From: an uncultured Bacteroides sp.
GTDB lineage: Bacteria; Bacteroidota; Bacteroidia; Bacteroidales; Bacteroidaceae
Reading direction: 5' to 3'
Assembly (NCBI GenBank): GCA_900766005.1
Contig: CAAFTU010000053.1
Coordinates: 1-64,000 of the forward strand
Length of the DNA: 64,000 nt
How positions within the stretch are numbered: position 1 is the stretch's first letter; every line of letters starts with the position of its first letter. Both the position numbers and the translations under genes were made by a program. The notes below the pieces were generated by a model, which did no database searches, was not told the origin of the DNA, and saw only the letters and a list, made by a program, of their open reading frames with translations. Of this stretch, positions 52,163 through 60,944 are shown piece by piece.

Positions 52163-53291
52163 TGAGATTCGTCCTTATAATGATGAGGAACTTCCTCAGA
52201 TTTTCGAGGAACTGATTGCCGATCCGGCTTTTCAGAAAGTGGTTGCTACCGTGATACCGAATGTTCCGTTCGAACTCTTGGCACAGAAAATGCGGGCTTG
52301 CAAGACGAAACTTGATTTTCAGAAAGCATTCTGTTACGGACTTTTGCAGCAGCTTGCGGCTGAGCATTCGGATGGGTTGACTTTGGACCATACGGCTCTT
52401 CCCGACAAGAAAAAGGCGTATACGTATATCTCCAATCACCGGGATATTATTCTCGACTCCGGCTTCTTGTCTATCTTGCTGGTGGAGCAGGGAATGGATA
52501 CGGTGGAAATTGCTATTGGTGATAACCTGCTGATTTATCCTTGGATTAAGAAGTTTGTGCGTGTCAATAAGTCGTTTATCGTGCAGCGGGCGTTGACGAT
52601 GCGCCAGATGCTGGATGCGTCGGCTCGTATGTCGCGTTATATGCATCATACAATTGCCGATAAAAACCAGTCAATCTGGATTGCACAGCGTGAGGGACGT
52701 GCCAAGGACTCGAACGACCGTACGCAGGACAGTGTATTGAAAATGCTGGCTATGGGCGGGGAAGGTAATATCGTTGACCGCCTGATGGAGATGAACATTG
52801 CTCCGCTTGCCATTTCTTATGAATACGATCCTTGCGATTATTTGAAGGCTCAGGAGTTTCAGTTGAAAAGAGACATCGAAGGGTTTAAAAAGTCGAGCCA
52901 GGATGATTTGATGAACATGCAGACGGGACTGTTCGGTTATAAAGGCCGGGTGCATTTCCAGGTAGCTGCCTGCATCAATGATGAGTTGGCAAAGATAGAC
53001 CGCTCGTTGCCCAAGCAGGAACTGTTTGCCCGAATCTCGTCTTGTATCGACCGTCGGATTCATGCCAATTACCGCCTGTATCCGGGCAATTATGTGGCTT
53101 ACGACTGGTGGAAAGGTACGCAGAAATTTGTATCTCAGTACACGGCTGAAGATAAAGAACGGTTTGAAACTTATATCCGGCAGCAGTTGAATAAGATTGT
53201 CATTCCAAACAAGGATGAGGCTTTCTTGCTCGATTGTCTGTTGGCTATGTATGCCAATCCGTTGGTTAATCACTTAGCTGCCTGTCAATGA
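52140..53291 (+). CDS. PlsC-like acyltransferase
   Basis: A 383-residue protein with a lysophospholipid acyltransferase-like domain. The likely catalytic motif is SNHRDIILDSGF (about 97-108), with IWIAQREGRAKDSNDRTQ as the phosphate-binding block further on. It lacks obvious membrane segments. The start is the ATG ATG at 52140-52145, inside the ddl 3' end; an in-frame start at 52119 is less likely. The acceptor lipid cannot be told from sequence. The next gene overlaps its stop by four bases. Confidence 0.8.
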   Translation: MMDLTEFNEIRPYNDEELPQIFEELIADPAFQKVVATVIPNVPFELLAQKMRACKTKLDFQKAFCYGLLQQLAAEHSDGLTLDHTALPDKKKAYTYISNHRDIILDSGFLSILLVEQGMDTVEIAIGDNLLIYPWIKKFVRVNKSFIVQRALTMRQMLDASARMSRYMHHTIADKNQSIWIAQREGRAKDSNDRTQDSVLKMLAMGGEGNIVDRLMEMNIAPLAISYEYDPCDYLKAQEFQLKRDIEGFKKSSQDDLMNMQTGLFGYKGRVHFQVAACINDELAKIDRSLPKQELFARISSCIDRRIHANYRLYPGNYVAYDWWKGTQKFVSQYTAEDKERFETYIRQQLNKIVIPNKDEAFLLDCLLAMYANPLVNHLAACQ

Positions 53292-53989
53292 AAGTAGGAT
53301 TGCATCGTCTCTGTATGATGGGGCTGCTGCTTTTGCTGCTGGCCTGTGAGGATGAATATCATTATCCTTCCGTAAGTCTGGAGTTTGTCACTATGCTGTC
53401 AGACGGGGAGGGCAGGATGAATACACTGATTCCCGACAAAGGGGATGCTTTGCCTGTGCTGGAGGATCGCACCGGTTCGGTGATTACACCTCTTTCTTCC
53501 CGTAGATTACTCTGTAATTATGAACAGACTGCACAGGGAGCCCGTATTTATTCGCTGGAATCGCTGTTGACACCAATCCCCAAACCGGCAGATGACGAGA
53601 CTTATGAGGATGGCATTAAGACGGATCCTGTTGAAATGGGAAGCATCTGGATGGGACGGAATTTTCTGAATATGATTCTGCATCTGAAGGTGGGAATGGG
53701 AACACGCCATACATTCGGGATGGTGGAGGACCTTTCGGAACTGAAGGATAAGAGGATTGTGACGTTGCTGTTGTATCATGATGCTGCAGGAGATACGGAG
53801 TTTTATAATCGGAAGGTGTATCTTTCGGTTCCTTTGCTGAAATATGTGAATCCGTTGCGTCATGATAAAACGCTTAAGATAAAGTTTAAGTATTACACCT
53901 ATGATGAAGAAGGACACGTCGTTTTGTCGGAAAAGTACTGCGAGCCGGGATTCGACTTTACTCCTGAGTCAATTGATTTATTAAAATAG
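53288..53989 (+). CDS. NigD-like lipoprotein
   Basis: A 233-residue lipoprotein. The lipobox LLLLACE gives Cys20. The mature part is beta-rich and has features of the NigD-like family found widely in Bacteroidetes (a VSLEFVTM start, a DKGDALPV block and a long C-terminal sandwich ending with the strand KIKFKYYTY). The name comes from a gene next to a Prevotella bacteriocin, but most members have no known function. It overlaps the acyltransferase gene by four bases, so it is made with an envelope operon. Confidence 0.75.
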   Translation: MKVGLHRLCMMGLLLLLLACEDEYHYPSVSLEFVTMLSDGEGRMNTLIPDKGDALPVLEDRTGSVITPLSSRRLLCNYEQTAQGARIYSLESLLTPIPKPADDETYEDGIKTDPVEMGSIWMGRNFLNMILHLKVGMGTRHTFGMVEDLSELKDKRIVTLLLYHDAAGDTEFYNRKVYLSVPLLKYVNPLRHDKTLKIKFKYYTYDEEGHVVLSEKYCEPGFDFTPESIDLLK

Positions 53990-54001
53990 AAATTGGAATA
54001 T

Positions 54002-54382
54002 ATGAATAAATGGTTAGTATGTTTGCTGGCTGTTTCCTCCTTCTTTTCCTGTCAGTCGAAGGGGAGCTTTCAGTCGATGAATGTAGATGAGTTTGCTGCT
54101 TTGATACAGGATGAGCATATTCAGCGGTTGGACGTGCGTACGTTGGCTGAGTATTCGGAAGGGCACGTGGCCCGTGCCATACATATCAATGTGATGGATG
54201 AGGAATTTTCCGCAATGGCCGATTCGTTGCTGACGAAAGAAAGACCGGTTGCCTTGTATTGCCGGAGTGGAAAGCGGAGCAAGAAGGCAGCTGCTATTCT
54301 AGAACAAAAGGGCTTTAAGGTGTACGAACTGGATAAGGGCTTTCACTCGTGGCAGGAGGCCGGTAAGGAAATAGAAAAATAA
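54002..54382 (+). CDS. rhodanese-domain lipoprotein
   Basis: A 126-residue protein: a signal peptide with lipobox (SSFFSC, Cys17), then a single rhodanese domain. The active-site loop is YCRSGKRSKKAA, with the Cys and CRSGKR form of sulfurtransferases; the start has RLDVRTLAEYSEGHV. It is probably a periplasmic sulfur carrier or redox protein. The ATG at 54002 is preferred over a TTG three codons upstream. Last gene of the PASTA operon. Confidence 0.88.
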   Translation: MNKWLVCLLAVSSFFSCQSKGSFQSMNVDEFAALIQDEHIQRLDVRTLAEYSEGHVARAIHINVMDEEFSAMADSLLTKERPVALYCRSGKRSKKAAAILEQKGFKVYELDKGFHSWQEAGKEIEK

Positions 54383-54410
54383 CCGGTAGAACCGGTCCGG
54401 ATGATATGAG

Positions 54411-54455
54411 AGAAGGGGATGTATCACGGCGTAGCGGCCTGATACATCCCCTTCT
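54411..54455. terminator. hairpin between the rhodanese gene and argF'
   Basis: AGAAGGGGATGTATCA and TGATACATCCCCTTCT are perfect 16-base arms with a 13-base loop. The T run is poor, but the stem separates convergent genes. Confidence 0.7.
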
Positions 54456-54468
54456 GTGTTATGGGGTA

Positions 54469-55422
54469 TTAGATGCTTTCCAGTAGTCTTTTCAGTACGA
54501 CTGTCGCCGAGATTTCCCGGTTGGCTGCTTCGGGTATTACGATGGACTGAGGACCCTCAATGACATCGTCGGTCACAATCATGTTTCTGCGCACCGGGAG
54601 GCAGTGCATGAAATAGGCTTGGTTTGTAACTGCCATCTGTCGGTCGCTGACGGTCCAGCTTCTGTCTGTGCTCAGGATTTGTCCGTACTGGTCGCCTCCA
54701 TAGGCCGCCCAGTTCTTGGCATAGATAAAGTCGGCTCCTTCAAACGCTTTCATCTGGTCGTATTCCACCCGGGCATTTCCCACAAATTCGGGGGCCAGTT
54801 CATATCCTTCAGGGTGTGTGATGACAAATTCGTAGTCGGTGGCATTCATCCATTCGGCAAAGGAGTTGGGCACAGCCTGCGGCAGCGGGCGAGGGTGAGG
54901 GGCCCATGTCAGCACGACTTTCGGGCGCTCTTTCTTTTTATACTCTTCAATTGTAATCAGGTCTGCAAAACTTTGCAGCGGATGGCGGGTGGCAGCTTCC
55001 ATCGAGAATACCGGCCGTCCGGAATATTGGATAAACTGATTCAGGATGGTTTCCTGATAGTCGAATTCACGGTTTTCAAATCGGGCGAAAGAGCGAACAC
55101 CAATGATGTCACAGTAGCATCCCATCACGGGAATTGCCTCCAGCAGATGCTCCGGTTTATCGCCGTCCATGATGACCCCTCTTTCCGTTTCCAGTTTCCA
55201 GGCCCCTTGGTTGATGTCCAGCACCATGACATTCATACCTAAGTTCAATGCAGCTTTTTGGGTGCTGAGGCGGGTACGGAGGCTGGAGTTGAAGAAAATC
55301 ATCATCAGCGTTTTGTTTCGTCCCAGTTCCACATACTTAAAGCGCTCTTTCTTGATTTCAAAAGCTTCGACAAGGGCAGATTTTAAATCCCCGATGTCCT
55401 GTACACAAGTAAATTTTTTCAT
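54469..55422 (-). CDS. argF': N-succinylornithine carbamoyltransferase
   Basis: A 317-residue transcarbamylase of arginine synthesis. In Bacteroidetes this enzyme uses succinylated rather than free ornithine. The carbamoyl phosphate loop is FNSSLRTR (44-51, in place of the usual STRT), and the C-terminal MHCLPVRR motif is intact. Pro90 in GDKPEHLLEA is the residue that marks the succinylornithine enzyme (known for B. fragilis), where acetylornithine enzymes have Glu. The open frame extends 43 codons upstream into murI, so the ATG at 55422 (MKKFTCVQDIGDLK) is chosen. 11 bases after murI. Confidence 0.92.
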   Translation of the reverse strand: MKKFTCVQDIGDLKSALVEAFEIKKERFKYVELGRNKTLMMIFFNSSLRTRLSTQKAALNLGMNVMVLDINQGAWKLETERGVIMDGDKPEHLLEAIPVMGCYCDIIGVRSFARFENREFDYQETILNQFIQYSGRPVFSMEAATRHPLQSFADLITIEEYKKKERPKVVLTWAPHPRPLPQAVPNSFAEWMNATDYEFVITHPEGYELAPEFVGNARVEYDQMKAFEGADFIYAKNWAAYGGDQYGQILSTDRSWTVSDRQMAVTNQAYFMHCLPVRRNMIVTDDVIEGPQSIVIPEAANREISATVVLKRLLESI

Positions 55423-55433
55423 CTCTCTTTCTT

Positions 55434-56276
55434 TTATTCTAGTGTGACATGTTTTACGCAGATTTCCTGATTGAGGAACGTGGATGCGGATTCCGAAAAC
55501 TTCTCTTCCGCCTCTGTGGTATAGAACAGACACTTGCCGTTCTTGGTGCACCGGCTGTCCATTTCCGGATGTCGTCTCATATAGTCTCTCAGGCTTTGGG
55601 CTACATATTCTCCTTGCGATACAATGCGGATGCTGTCGGACATGTAGGCCCGAATCTTGGGCAGCAGAAGCGGAAAATGGGTGCAGCCCAAAATCACCGT
55701 GTCGATAAGAGGGTCTTTGTCCAGCAGCTGGTCGATGTATTTCTGGATAAAGAAGTCGGCTCCTTCACTTTTGGCTTCGTTGTTTTCCACTAGCGGAACC
55801 CACATCGGACATCCCATGCCGCTGACTTGAATCTCAGGAAACAGTTTGTGTATCTCCATGGGATAAGATTCCGATTTGATGGTGCCTGGCGTAGCCAGCA
55901 CCCCCACGTGCTTGTTCCGGCTGATCGAATCGATGCATTCCACCGTTGGTCGGATCACTCCCAATACGCGCCGGTGAGGATCAATCAAAGGAAGATCGTT
56001 CATCTGTATGCTGCGCAGCGCTTTGGCCGATGCGGTGTTGCAGGCTAAAATCACCAGGTGGCAGCCCATCTCGAACAATTTGTTTACAGCCTGTTTCGTG
56101 AACTCATACACCACCTCAAACGAACGTGTGCCATACGGGGCACGCGCATTGTCACCTAGATAGATGTAATCGTATTCGGGCATTGCTTCTCTGATTTTGT
56201 CCAGAATAGTCAGGCCGCCATAGCCGGAGTCGAAAACTCCGATAGGGCCGGGAATCGTGGATAAAGATTGGTGCAT
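55434..56276 (-). CDS. murI: glutamate racemase
   Basis: A 280-residue racemase making D-glutamate for peptidoglycan. The two catalytic cysteines are in ACNTASAKAL and LGCTHFPLL, and the N-terminal motif is GVFDSGYGGLTIL (Asp16). Full length. It has its own promoter, right after the ompH terminator, and runs into argF' with an 11-base gap. Confidence 0.95.
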   Translation of the reverse strand: MHQSLSTIPGPIGVFDSGYGGLTILDKIREAMPEYDYIYLGDNARAPYGTRSFEVVYEFTKQAVNKLFEMGCHLVILACNTASAKALRSIQMNDLPLIDPHRRVLGVIRPTVECIDSISRNKHVGVLATPGTIKSESYPMEIHKLFPEIQVSGMGCPMWVPLVENNEAKSEGADFFIQKYIDQLLDKDPLIDTVILGCTHFPLLLPKIRAYMSDSIRIVSQGEYVAQSLRDYMRRHPEMDSRCTKNGKCLFYTTEAEEKFSESASTFLNQEICVKHVTLE

Positions 56277-56295
56277 AACGTGATATTTTTAGATA

Positions 56296-56303
56296 CAAAA
56301 GTA
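56296..56303 (-). promoter_or_regulatory. -7 box of murI-argF'
   Basis: TACTTTTG on the minus strand, 20 bases before the ATG. It lies 7 bases from the terminator stem of the upstream operon. Confidence 0.6.
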
Positions 56304-56310
56304 CATAAAA

Positions 56311-56380
56311 AGACACGGATTACACGATAGGTTACGGCTTTTATTTCTTTGGAAACCGTCAGTTCGTGTAATCCGTGTCT
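56311..56380 (-). terminator. long stem-loop after the ompH operon
   Basis: AGACACGGATTACACGA (56311-56327) and TCGTGTAATCCGTGTCT (56364-56380) are perfect 17-base arms with a 36-base loop that can pair further (ACGG/CCGT). On the minus strand TTTTTA follows. The arm resembles an ACACGGATTACACGG-type repeat that I believe is scattered in some Bacteroidetes genomes. Confidence 0.7.
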
Positions 56381-56407
56381 CTTGTAAATTCGTTGGGCGG
56401 TGTATCC

Positions 56408-56923
56408 TTACTTGATACCGAGATGTGCTTTTACTTTGCTTGTCAAGTTAACGCTCATTGATTCGTTGATGTAAGGTATCGGAGTTCTTGCCACGTCGAA
56501 AATGTAGATTACACCTTCTGCAGCTCCCACAGCCTTGATAGCATCGTCCAATTTCTTGTAGATAGGAACCATGGCATCATTTTGAGCTTTTTGCATTTGC
56601 TGAGCAGCTTCCTGTTGGAACTGTTCTTGTCTCTGAGCCATGTCTTGCAATTCTTTTTGTCTTCTTTCTGCAATGTTGGCAGGGAGAGAATCTTTAGAGA
56701 TTGCCTGTTGGAATTCCTGGTATTTCTTGTTGAATTCTTCCTGAGTTCTCTGCAGCTCAGTAGTGAGTTGTTGTTCCAAAGTCTGGATGTCTTTTTGAGC
56801 TTTGGTGAATTCGGGCATTACTGTGATAATTTCCTGTGCGTTGATATGACCGAATTTAAGGTTCTGTGCAAATACACCCATCGGGAGTGCAAGCAAGATT
56901 ACAAGTGCAATTTTTTTAAGCAT
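56408..56923 (-). CDS. OmpH/Skp-family periplasmic chaperone (second copy)
   Basis: A 171-residue chaperone for outer-membrane proteins. The signal peptide is MLKKIALVILLALPMGVFA with cleavage before QNLKFG. The mature part starts with the family strand KFGHINAQEII, then a long Gln/Glu/Lys-rich coiled coil (about 45-120) forming the tentacle, and ends in a short beta part. The frame extends 15 codons further upstream, over the -7 box at 56966-56973, so the ATG at 56923 is chosen. It follows a paralogue. Confidence 0.9.
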   Translation of the reverse strand: MLKKIALVILLALPMGVFAQNLKFGHINAQEIITVMPEFTKAQKDIQTLEQQLTTELQRTQEEFNKKYQEFQQAISKDSLPANIAERRQKELQDMAQRQEQFQQEAAQQMQKAQNDAMVPIYKKLDDAIKAVGAAEGVIYIFDVARTPIPYINESMSVNLTSKVKAHLGIK

Positions 56924-56965
56924 AGTTCTATAATTTATTTGAATGATTTTTAATTGTTTCGGCTG

Positions 56966-56973
56966 CAAATGTA
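56966..56973 (-). promoter_or_regulatory. -7 box between the two ompH genes
   Basis: TACATTTG on the minus strand, 43 bases before the second ompH start. It would give the second chaperone extra, independent expression. Confidence 0.5.
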
Positions 56974-56978
56974 TGAAA

Positions 56979-57491
56979 TTAATTTGAAAAACCTAATTTT
57001 CTTAGTATTTCATCGCTGATATCTATTCTCGGATGAGCAAAAATCAGTCCGCTGGCAGTGGCCCGGTCCACAATCATGTCGTAGCCCCGTTGCTGTGATA
57101 CGGCTTTCACCGCTTCGTAGATATCGTTCTGAATCGGAGTGAAGAGGCGGTCTCTCAGTTTCGCCAGTTCACCTTCCGGTCCGAAATACTTCCGTCTCAG
57201 TTCGGCTGCTGCTTTTTCCTTGGCCACGATGGCATCCTCTCTTTGCGTTTTCTGTGTAGCAGAAAGCGTTTTCGATTTGGCTTGATAGTCCTGAAACATC
57301 TTCTGGGCTTCCTTGGCCAACGCTTCCACTTCGCTTTGATACTTTTCCGTAGCACCTTGCATTTGCTTGTTTGCACTCTCGGCAGCCGGTATATGCTTCA
57401 TGATATATTCCGTGTCAATCAAGGCAAACTTTTGTGCTGAGGCCAGGCTGGCTACCCACAGCAACAGGATGAATAAAGCAGACTTTTTCAT
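56979..57491 (-). CDS. OmpH/Skp-family periplasmic chaperone (first copy)
   Basis: A 170-residue paralogue of the next gene. The signal peptide is MKKSALFILLLWVASLASA, followed by the QKFALIDTEYIMKHIP start typical of Skp. A coiled coil occupies about 40-110. It ends with the TASGLIFAHPRIDISDEIL part that differs from the other copy, so the pair are diverged, not a recent duplication. Placed 22 bases after bamA, its functional partner. Confidence 0.92.
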   Translation of the reverse strand: MKKSALFILLLWVASLASAQKFALIDTEYIMKHIPAAESANKQMQGATEKYQSEVEALAKEAQKMFQDYQAKSKTLSATQKTQREDAIVAKEKAAAELRRKYFGPEGELAKLRDRLFTPIQNDIYEAVKAVSQQRGYDMIVDRATASGLIFAHPRIDISDEILRKLGFSN

Positions 57492-57513
57492 ATCATTTCG
57501 TTTTGGTTATACA

Positions 57514-60162
57514 TTAGAACTCTTGTCCCAATATGAAGTGGAACTGGCTTCCGCCGTATTCCTTTGAGCCGAATACCTTGTCAAAACCGTAACCCCAGTC
57601 GATACCCATCATACCGATCATCGGCAAGAAGATACGCACACCCACACCGGCTGAGCGTTTCAAGTCGAACGGATTGAATTTCTTGATGTCGTGCCATGCA
57701 TTACCGGCTTCGAGGAATCCTAACACGTAAATGTTGGTACTTGTTTCCAGCATCAGCGGATATCTCAATTCGATGCCCAGGCGAGCGTAAGCATACCCTT
57801 CCGATCTATACGGAGTCAGGGCACTGTTTTCGTAACCGCGCAAAGCAACGCTTTCTGTGGCATAAGTAGAGTATCCTGTCATACCGTCACCACCCACGTC
57901 GAAGGTACCGAACGGTGATTTCTTGTATTCGTTGTAGTGTCCCAGCAAGCCAAACTCTGTACGTGTCATCAAAACCAGACATTTCGGATGAGCTACGGGG
58001 TCCATCAACGGCGTGTAGGTTTTGCCTTTGAATTTCCACTTGTGATATTCAATCCACTTGTGGAGCTTGTTCATGTTGTTTTGCGTAATCGTTCCGTCTT
58101 CCTTGTAGTAACCCTTGTAGTCTTTACCATCCCACAACGAGTAGGGAGGAGTGAACTGTACCGACAGTGAGAAGTCTGAACCGCTACGCGGGAAAATCGG
58201 GTTGTCGATAGAGTTACGCGCCAGGGTCAATGAAATGCTCAAGTCGTTGCACTTACCGTTGGTCACCGGGAAATACTGCCAGTCTCTCAGGTTGTAGCGC
58301 TGGTAAGCCAGTTCTGCAGAGAGCGTAAAGTAGTCATCCGGCCACTTCAGACGCTTACCCCATCCCACTGAAAGTCCCCACATCTTGATTGACTTGTCGG
58401 GGTCGTAGTAATTCTCGTAGTTATTGTAGTTGCCATAGTTGTACATGCCGTAACCGCCATAACCGCTATACAAACTGTTGTAGTAGTTGTTGAAATAGCT
58501 TGAATTATAGTAGCGGCTGCTGATGTCGGTCTGCACAGAGAAGAACGCCGAAAGCGAGAATGAATTCGGACGTTTGCCGCCAAACCACGGGTCGAAGAAT
58601 GAAACACTGTACGACTGATAGTATTTGGCATTCGTCTGTCCGCTAATGGTCAGAGTCTGACCGTCACCCTGTGGCAAGATACCCCGGTAGTTTTCTCCCG
58701 GATGCAGCAAGTTGGCCACAGAGAAGTTGGTGAACTTCAAACTCAGCTTACCGATGATACCCGTCTGTCCCCAGCCGGCAGAGAATTCCACCTGGTCGTT
58801 GGCTTTGGAAGTAAGCGGCAAGCCTATGTCCACCGTACCGTTGGCCGGATCCGGTTGGATATCCGGTTGCAGTTTCTCAGGGTCAAAGTGTCCCATTTGC
58901 TGGATTTCACGCAAAGAACGCATCAAGTCTTCCTTGCTGAATAGCTGTCCCGGACGGATACGGAGTTCACGGCGAACCACGTTTTCGTACAACCGGTCGT
59001 TACCGCTGATCTTGATTTTATTGATAGTTGCCTGACGGCCTTCATAGATTCTCATTTCGAGGTCGATCGAGTCGCCCACAATGTTCACTTCTACCGGGTC
59101 GAGGTTGTAGAACAGGTAACCGTTGTTGTAGTACAAGTTACCGATGGCATCATCATCCGTAGAGATACGTTCTTCGAGCAATTTCTGGTTGTAGATGTCA
59201 CCCTTCTTCATGCGGAGCAGGAAGTCCAGTTGTTCCGACGGATACAGCGTGTTGCCCACCCATGTCACGTTGCGCAGGTAATACTTCTGACCTTCATCGA
59301 TATCCATATAGATGTTGACAGTCTTGTCATCAAATTGCGATATACTATCTTTTACAATCACCGCATCACGGTAACCCAGTTCGTTGTATTTGTCGATGAT
59401 AAGCTGTTTGTCCGCTTCGTAGTTTTCCGGAACAAACTTCTTCGTACGGAACAGGTTGATCAGTTTTCCTTTTTCGTTCGTCTTCTTCATCACCCGCTTC
59501 AGCTTCGAATCTTTGATAGCAGTGTTGCCGGCAATTTCGATGGCGTGTACTTTAATCTTTTCCTTTTTGTCGATGATAACATCCACAATCACCTGATTCT
59601 CTTGTGAAGAATCGTCTCTCTGATTGATGGTAACCTCTGCATTCTTGAATCCCTTATCGTCAAAATAACGCTTGATCAGAATCTTCGCTCTGTCCACCGT
59701 ATTGGGAGTGATTTGCATACCTTTCACCATTCCCAGTTTGCTTTCCAGGTCGGTGCGTTCCGATTTCTTCACACCGTGGTAGCGTACATCCGAAATACGG
59801 GGGCGTTGTGTCAGGCTGATTTTCAACCAGATTTTGCTACCTTCTATCTTTTCGGCTGTAATCTGTACGTTGGAGAACAAACCATGGCGCCAATAACGCT
59901 TGATAGCACCGGTAATTTCATCACCCGGCACTGTGATTGTTTGTCCCACTGACAATCCGGACAGTCCGATCAATACATAGTCTTCATAATTTTTCACCCC
60001 TTCCACTTTGATGTCTGCTATTTCATATTTCTTGGGTGTACCAGAATATAAAATCACAGGTTTCGAATGGCTATCGGTGCTGGTATTCTGCGCCACACTG
60101 GTAGCGGCAAAGCTACACAGGCAGATAAACGTTATGAATAGATAGGAAATACGATAATGCAT
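57514..60162 (-). CDS. bamA: outer membrane protein assembly factor BamA
   Basis: An 882-residue Omp85 protein that inserts barrel proteins into the outer membrane. A signal peptide ends near residue 25. Five POTRA repeats fill about 40-440 (IADIKVEGVKNYEDYVLIG, RISDVRYHGVKKSERTDLE, KVHAIEIAGNTAIKDSKLKR, YYLRNVTWVGNTLYPSEQL, TINKIKISGNDRLYENVVRR), followed by the barrel. A Tyr/Gly/Asn-rich loop at about 560-600 (YNSSYFNNYYNSLYSGYGG) is an unusual surface insertion. The C-terminus ends in a typical FHFILGQEF. Preceded by uppS, followed by two ompH genes. Confidence 0.95.
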   Translation of the reverse strand: MHYRISYLFITFICLCSFAATSVAQNTSTDSHSKPVILYSGTPKKYEIADIKVEGVKNYEDYVLIGLSGLSVGQTITVPGDEITGAIKRYWRHGLFSNVQITAEKIEGSKIWLKISLTQRPRISDVRYHGVKKSERTDLESKLGMVKGMQITPNTVDRAKILIKRYFDDKGFKNAEVTINQRDDSSQENQVIVDVIIDKKEKIKVHAIEIAGNTAIKDSKLKRVMKKTNEKGKLINLFRTKKFVPENYEADKQLIIDKYNELGYRDAVIVKDSISQFDDKTVNIYMDIDEGQKYYLRNVTWVGNTLYPSEQLDFLLRMKKGDIYNQKLLEERISTDDDAIGNLYYNNGYLFYNLDPVEVNIVGDSIDLEMRIYEGRQATINKIKISGNDRLYENVVRRELRIRPGQLFSKEDLMRSLREIQQMGHFDPEKLQPDIQPDPANGTVDIGLPLTSKANDQVEFSAGWGQTGIIGKLSLKFTNFSVANLLHPGENYRGILPQGDGQTLTISGQTNAKYYQSYSVSFFDPWFGGKRPNSFSLSAFFSVQTDISSRYYNSSYFNNYYNSLYSGYGGYGMYNYGNYNNYENYYDPDKSIKMWGLSVGWGKRLKWPDDYFTLSAELAYQRYNLRDWQYFPVTNGKCNDLSISLTLARNSIDNPIFPRSGSDFSLSVQFTPPYSLWDGKDYKGYYKEDGTITQNNMNKLHKWIEYHKWKFKGKTYTPLMDPVAHPKCLVLMTRTEFGLLGHYNEYKKSPFGTFDVGGDGMTGYSTYATESVALRGYENSALTPYRSEGYAYARLGIELRYPLMLETSTNIYVLGFLEAGNAWHDIKKFNPFDLKRSAGVGVRIFLPMIGMMGIDWGYGFDKVFGSKEYGGSQFHFILGQEF

Positions 60163-60192
60163 TTATATTATAATTTGATGTTTCAAATGATG

Positions 60193-60927
60193 TTAGCTGA
60201 TTTGTTCACTTGTTTTGCCAAAGCGGCGTTCCCGCTGCTGGAAGTCATAAACGGCTTTGTAGAGTTCCTCCTTGTCAAATTCCGGCCAAAACACATCGCA
60301 GAAATAAAGTTCTGAATAAGCGCATTGCCACAGCAGATAATTGCTCAGTCTGAGCTCGCCGCCTGTGCGGATCAGCAAGTCCGGGTCGGGCATGAAGCGT
60401 GTTTCCAAGTGAGCGCTGATACATTCATCGGTGATTTCTTCCGGAAGCAGTTCTCCTTTCTGAACAGCCGTAGCCAGTTGGCGCATGGCCTCCGTCAGCT
60501 CCCATCGCGATGAGTAGCTGAGTGCCAGCACCAGGCTCATTCCTGTGTTGTTGGCAGAGTGCTCGATGCAGGAATTCAGGCTTTGCTGCACCTCTTCCGG
60601 CAGTTTCTTGAAGTCGCCAATCACCATGAAGCGGATATTGTTCTTCATGAGCAATTCCTCTTTGATGGAATTCAACAGCAGATTCATCAAGGCTGCCACC
60701 TCCTGCTGCGGACGGTTCCAGTTTTCGGTAGAGAAAGTATATAAGGTCAGATACTTTATGCCCAGGCGAGCAGCATCTTCAGTAATCTGCTGCACCGTTT
60801 CTGCTCCTGCCTGGTGACCGAACGTGCGTTCTTTGCCACGTTGCTTCGCCCATCTGCCGTTACCGTCCATGATAATGGCTACATGTTGGGGAATCCGAGT
60901 TTTGTCTATTTTTTCAATATAGGACAT
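60193..60927 (-). CDS. uppS: undecaprenyl diphosphate synthase
   Basis: A 244-residue cis-prenyltransferase making the C55 lipid carrier for peptidoglycan and surface glycans. The catalytic start is IIMDGNGRWAKQRG with Asp21; the FSTENWNRP motif and the C-terminal RTGGELRLSNYLLWQCAYSE follow. Full length. In many bacteria it precedes bamA and lpx genes; here the order is DUF6242 gene, uppS, bamA, ompH, ompH. Confidence 0.95.
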   Translation of the reverse strand: MSYIEKIDKTRIPQHVAIIMDGNGRWAKQRGKERTFGHQAGAETVQQITEDAARLGIKYLTLYTFSTENWNRPQQEVAALMNLLLNSIKEELLMKNNIRFMVIGDFKKLPEEVQQSLNSCIEHSANNTGMSLVLALSYSSRWELTEAMRQLATAVQKGELLPEEITDECISAHLETRFMPDPDLLIRTGGELRLSNYLLWQCAYSELYFCDVFWPEFDKEELYKAVYDFQQRERRFGKTSEQIS

Positions 60928-60944
60928 TTCTTTACTTATCGTTT

